Below are positions 15,243 to 17,189 of a DNA stretch of 17,189 nt, one piece after another. A program made the translations under genes and the position numbers. The notes beneath the pieces are model-generated. The model saw nothing but the letters and a program-made list of their open reading frames with translations. It had not been told where the DNA came from and did no database searches. This DNA comes from Patescibacteria group bacterium (GTDB lineage Bacteria; Patescibacteriota; Gracilibacteria; UBA1369; PNNO01), in contig JAJRYP010000051.1 of assembly GCA_024275695.1 (NCBI GenBank), forward strand, positions 1 to 17,189, given 5' to 3'. Position 1 is the first letter of the stretch. The number at the start of each line of letters is the position of its first letter.

Positions 15243-16433
15243 TTAAAGTTTCTTCATGTACTCTTTAATATTCAAACATGCTCTTTCGAGTGTTTGCTCA
15301 TCCGGCAAAAGAACGATTCTAAAATGATGAGTTCCCGGCTTTTGTCCGAATCCGCTTCCGTGAACGGTCACCACGCCGGTTTCGCTAATGAGTCCTTCAA
15401 CCCATTTTTTGTCGTCCAAATCTCTTTCGAGCCTCGGAAAAGCATAAAATGCGCCTTCGGGACTAACACAATTTATTCCGTCTATTGAATTTAAAATTTC
15501 CATACAAATATCGCGTCTTCTTTCCAGTTTTTTAATTGCCTCTTCAATATGATCCTGCGGGCCTTCAAGCGCGGGCTTAATTGCAAACTGCATCGGATGA
15601 TTTGAGCATAATCTTGCCCGAGTAAATTTGTTATAAGCCTCCACGTAATCATTGCAAATTTCTTCCGGTCCGCTAATGATTGCCCATCCCAAACGCCATC
15701 CCGGTACAAGATATGATTTTGACAGGCCGTTTAAAGTTACAAAACAAATATCATCTGCCAAAGACGCAATTGAAACATACTTCTTGCCGTCGAAAACCAA
15801 TTTATCATAAATTTCATCGCTGAAAATTACCAAATTATGTTTTCGCGCAAGTTCTATTAGTTGAAGAAGCGTGTCTTTGTGGCAAACCGAACCTGTGGGA
15901 TTATTTGGATTGATAATTACAATTCCTTTTGTCTTGTCGTTAATTTTTGATTCAATATCGCTGATGTTTGGTTGCCAATCATTTTCTTCATCTAGTTCAT
16001 ATTGATTTTCTTTCGCTTCAAGTTTATTAACAATTGCTTCATATAAAGGGTATCCCGGATTAGGGGTTAAGATGTTGTCCCCCGGATTGAGAAGCGATGT
16101 AAGTGCTATTTCGATTGCTTCGCTTCCACCATTTGTTATTAAAACGTCGCGAATATTTTTTATGCCTTGTTTTTCCGCTTCGTTTCTTATTGCCGTAATT
16201 GCCTCATCAATACCTGATGAAGGGGAATACCCGTTATGTCCGTCTTGCATGGCTTTTGATACGGCTTCAACCATATGCGCTGGAGTTTCAAAGTCATATT
16301 TAAGCGGGTCTCCTATGTTGAGCCATAACAATTCTTTGCCTGTTTCCTTTGTTTTTTGTGCGAGTACAACAATGTCGCGAACTGCGTATGTAACATTTTC
16401 CGTGCGTCTGGATGGAGTGATTTTAGATGACAT
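15243..16433 (-). CDS. PLP-dependent aminotransferase, AlaA-like (class I/II)
   Basis: Class I/II aminotransferases swap amino groups between amino acids and 2-oxo acids using pyridoxal phosphate. In 396 residues the expected sites are present: NIGDPL (39-44), NGGSEAIEIAL (101-111) for the cofactor phosphate, NPNNPTG (175-181), SDEIYDKL (205-212) with the ring-binding Asp, NGLSKSYLVPGWRLGW (235-250) with Schiff-base K239, and the substrate-carboxylate Arg in HHFRIVLLP near 373. The sequences PGWRLGW and RARLCSNHPMQFAIKPALEG match the AlaA (YfbQ) style of glutamate-pyruvate aminotransferase more than AspC, so alanine formation is the best guess. Start ATG at 16433 lacks a Shine-Dalgarno. It has its own promoter and is followed at once by the tRNA. 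Confidence 0.92.
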   Translation of the reverse strand: MSSKITPSRRTENVTYAVRDIVVLAQKTKETGKELLWLNIGDPLKYDFETPAHMVEAVSKAMQDGHNGYSPSSGIDEAITAIRNEAEKQGIKNIRDVLITNGGSEAIEIALTSLLNPGDNILTPNPGYPLYEAIVNKLEAKENQYELDEENDWQPNISDIESKINDKTKGIVIINPNNPTGSVCHKDTLLQLIELARKHNLVIFSDEIYDKLVFDGKKYVSIASLADDICFVTLNGLSKSYLVPGWRLGWAIISGPEEICNDYVEAYNKFTRARLCSNHPMQFAIKPALEGPQDHIEEAIKKLERRRDICMEILNSIDGINCVSPEGAFYAFPRLERDLDDKKWVEGLISETGVVTVHGSGFGQKPGTHHFRIVLLPDEQTLERACLNIKEYMKKL

Positions 16434-16465
16434 ATGTAAAAAAGATAGAGGATAAAGTTGCGATA

Positions 16466-16493
16466 ATTATAAAGGAAAAAATTTTTACATCAA
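16466..16493 (-). promoter_or_regulatory. Promoter of the aminotransferase gene
   Basis: On the minus strand, TTGATG (16488-16493), a 16-nt spacer and a perfect TATAAT (16466-16471). RNA start near 16459 is about 26 nt before the ATG. Confidence 0.55.
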
Positions 16494-16497
16494 AGAA

Positions 16498-16527
16498 AAT
16501 GGCGAAGTTTATTTAAACTTCGCCATT
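16498..16527 (-). terminator. Intrinsic terminator of the second SLH gene
   Basis: A perfect 13-bp stem, 16498-16510 (AATGGCGAAGTTT) with 16515-16527 (AAACTTCGCCATT), has a 4-nt loop. On the minus strand it is followed by TTCTTTG, a moderate T tract. It lies 30 nt after the SLH stop and just ahead of the aminotransferase promoter. Confidence 0.75.
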
Positions 16528-16557
16528 CCATAGATATTTTCAGCAAGAGAGCTTCAT

Positions 16558-17189
16558 TTACAGATTCATTACCAATGATGCAATTTTGGCCATTTCACCT
16601 CGATAAATGTTATTTCCGGGTCTTACGGTTCCATCGTTATAACCTTCGATAATTCCCTTTTCAACGGCAAAATTGAAATACGGCATGTACCAGGCATCCG
16701 GCTTAACGTCCGAGAAGTCGGCCCGGGTGCTCGCAGTTAAATCCAAACCTTTTCCTTCAAGGAAAACTTTCATTATTTCCGCACGATTAATATTTGCTTC
16801 CGGCTTCCCTACGAGTCAAATATTCGTTTGGTTCATATTTTCCTTCCGAGCGCCCTTCAACGACTCCCGCATCGGCAAGATCACTGATATATTCTTCCGC
16901 CCAATGCGTTGCAATGTCCGAAAAGACGATTTTTTCACCAAGCACTTGTCCGGATTCAGAAGTGCTTGTAGTTGTAGTTGTGCTGGACGAACCGGTTGAC
17001 ACGCGTCTGCCACCTCCGCCACCTCCGTAACCAAATGTTACGTCAACAAGTATTTTCCAATCACTAAATGATACCTGAACTGATGTGTAAATGTTTCATT
17101 GTAGGTTGAGTTTCAAGAGCATCTTTTCTTTCTCTTTTTTCATCCTTTCCGCAAATTCAGTATCACTCTCAGTATAAGCAATTCGATCC
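16558..17189 (-). pseudogene. Second SLH-domain surface protein, interrupted and 5'-truncated by the window edge
   Basis: Two SLH motifs are clear: FSDIATHWAEEYISDLADAG with KYEPNEYLTR, and FSDVKPDAWYMPYFNFAVEK with GNNIYRGEMAKIASL at the C-terminus. Before them runs VSFSDWKILVDVTFGYGG, a glycine/arginine turn and a Ser/Thr spacer, a common arrangement for secreted proteins with a flexible stalk. The reading frame is broken twice. Near 16805 it shifts between LTR and GKPEANINRAEIMKVF. At 17096-17098 an in-frame TGA follows the acidic/basic stretch TEFAERMKKEKEKMLLKLNL, and coding resumes after it as NIYTSVQVSFSDW. The 5' end is beyond the window. It could be a real pseudogene or the result of base errors; the GTG at 17002 would allow only a short fragment. 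The stop TAA is at 16558-16560. Confidence 0.72.

Noticed and set aside
16558..17189. Alternative genetic code with TGA as glycine, as in some Patescibacteria
   Set aside because: TGA serves as the plausible stop of the SGNH and VOC genes, the latter in an ATGA overlap, and the other lesions are TAA or frameshifts.

Overview
The window reads as a stretch of an AT-rich bacterial chromosome, most likely from the Candidate Phyla Radiation (Patescibacteria, Parcubacteria-like). This is an inference from gene style: an RNase Y with a GPNAKN loop in its KH domain, S-layer-homology (SLH) proteins with a glycine/threonine-rich spacer, a basic SGNH hydrolase with no signal peptide, very short intergenic gaps and TAA/TGA stops under the standard code. 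No marker gene fixes the lineage. There is no plasmid, phage, CRISPR array or transposase.

Layout. 19-1545 (minus) is RNase Y, split in frame by one TAA. 1685-2092 (minus) is an unknown helical protein, and 2286-2675 (plus) a small four-helix membrane protein ending at a bidirectional terminator. 2743-3819 (minus) is a membrane-anchored, internally duplicated SLH protein. 3850-4380 has no gene but contains a candidate inverted-repeat element. 4381-7419 (plus) is a surface-polymer block: an SGNH/GDSL-type hydrolase, then two GT2 glycosyltransferases in an operon. 7421-8581 (minus) is a Kef-type antiporter with a terminator/antiterminator-like element upstream. 8767-9681 (plus) is thioredoxin reductase. 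9678-12901 (minus) is the large subunit of carbamoyl-phosphate synthase, broken near its start and overlapping by one base a 58-residue gene at 12901-13077. 13138-15017 (minus) is a VOC-fold gene coupled to a Na/Pi-cotransporter-like protein with a long coiled-coil N-terminus. 15094-15186 (minus) is tRNA-Ser(GCU), and 15243-16433 (minus) an AlaA-type aminotransferase. 16558-17189 (minus) is a second SLH protein, also broken and running off the window.

Expression signals are regular. Most transcription units have a sigma-70-like promoter, usually with 17-nt spacing and often a TGn extended -10, placing the inferred start of RNA about 15-35 nt before the start codon. Almost no start codon has a Shine-Dalgarno sequence.

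Functionally the window mixes housekeeping (RNA decay, thiol redox, carbamoyl phosphate, amino-acid metabolism, tRNA) with envelope functions (SLH proteins, glycosyltransferases, SGNH hydrolase, two transporters). The points most worth checking are the lesions in three minus-strand genes (three in-frame stops, two probable frameshifts), the small gene coupled to carB, and the attenuator-like element before the Kef gene. No wholly new multi-gene system can be demonstrated.
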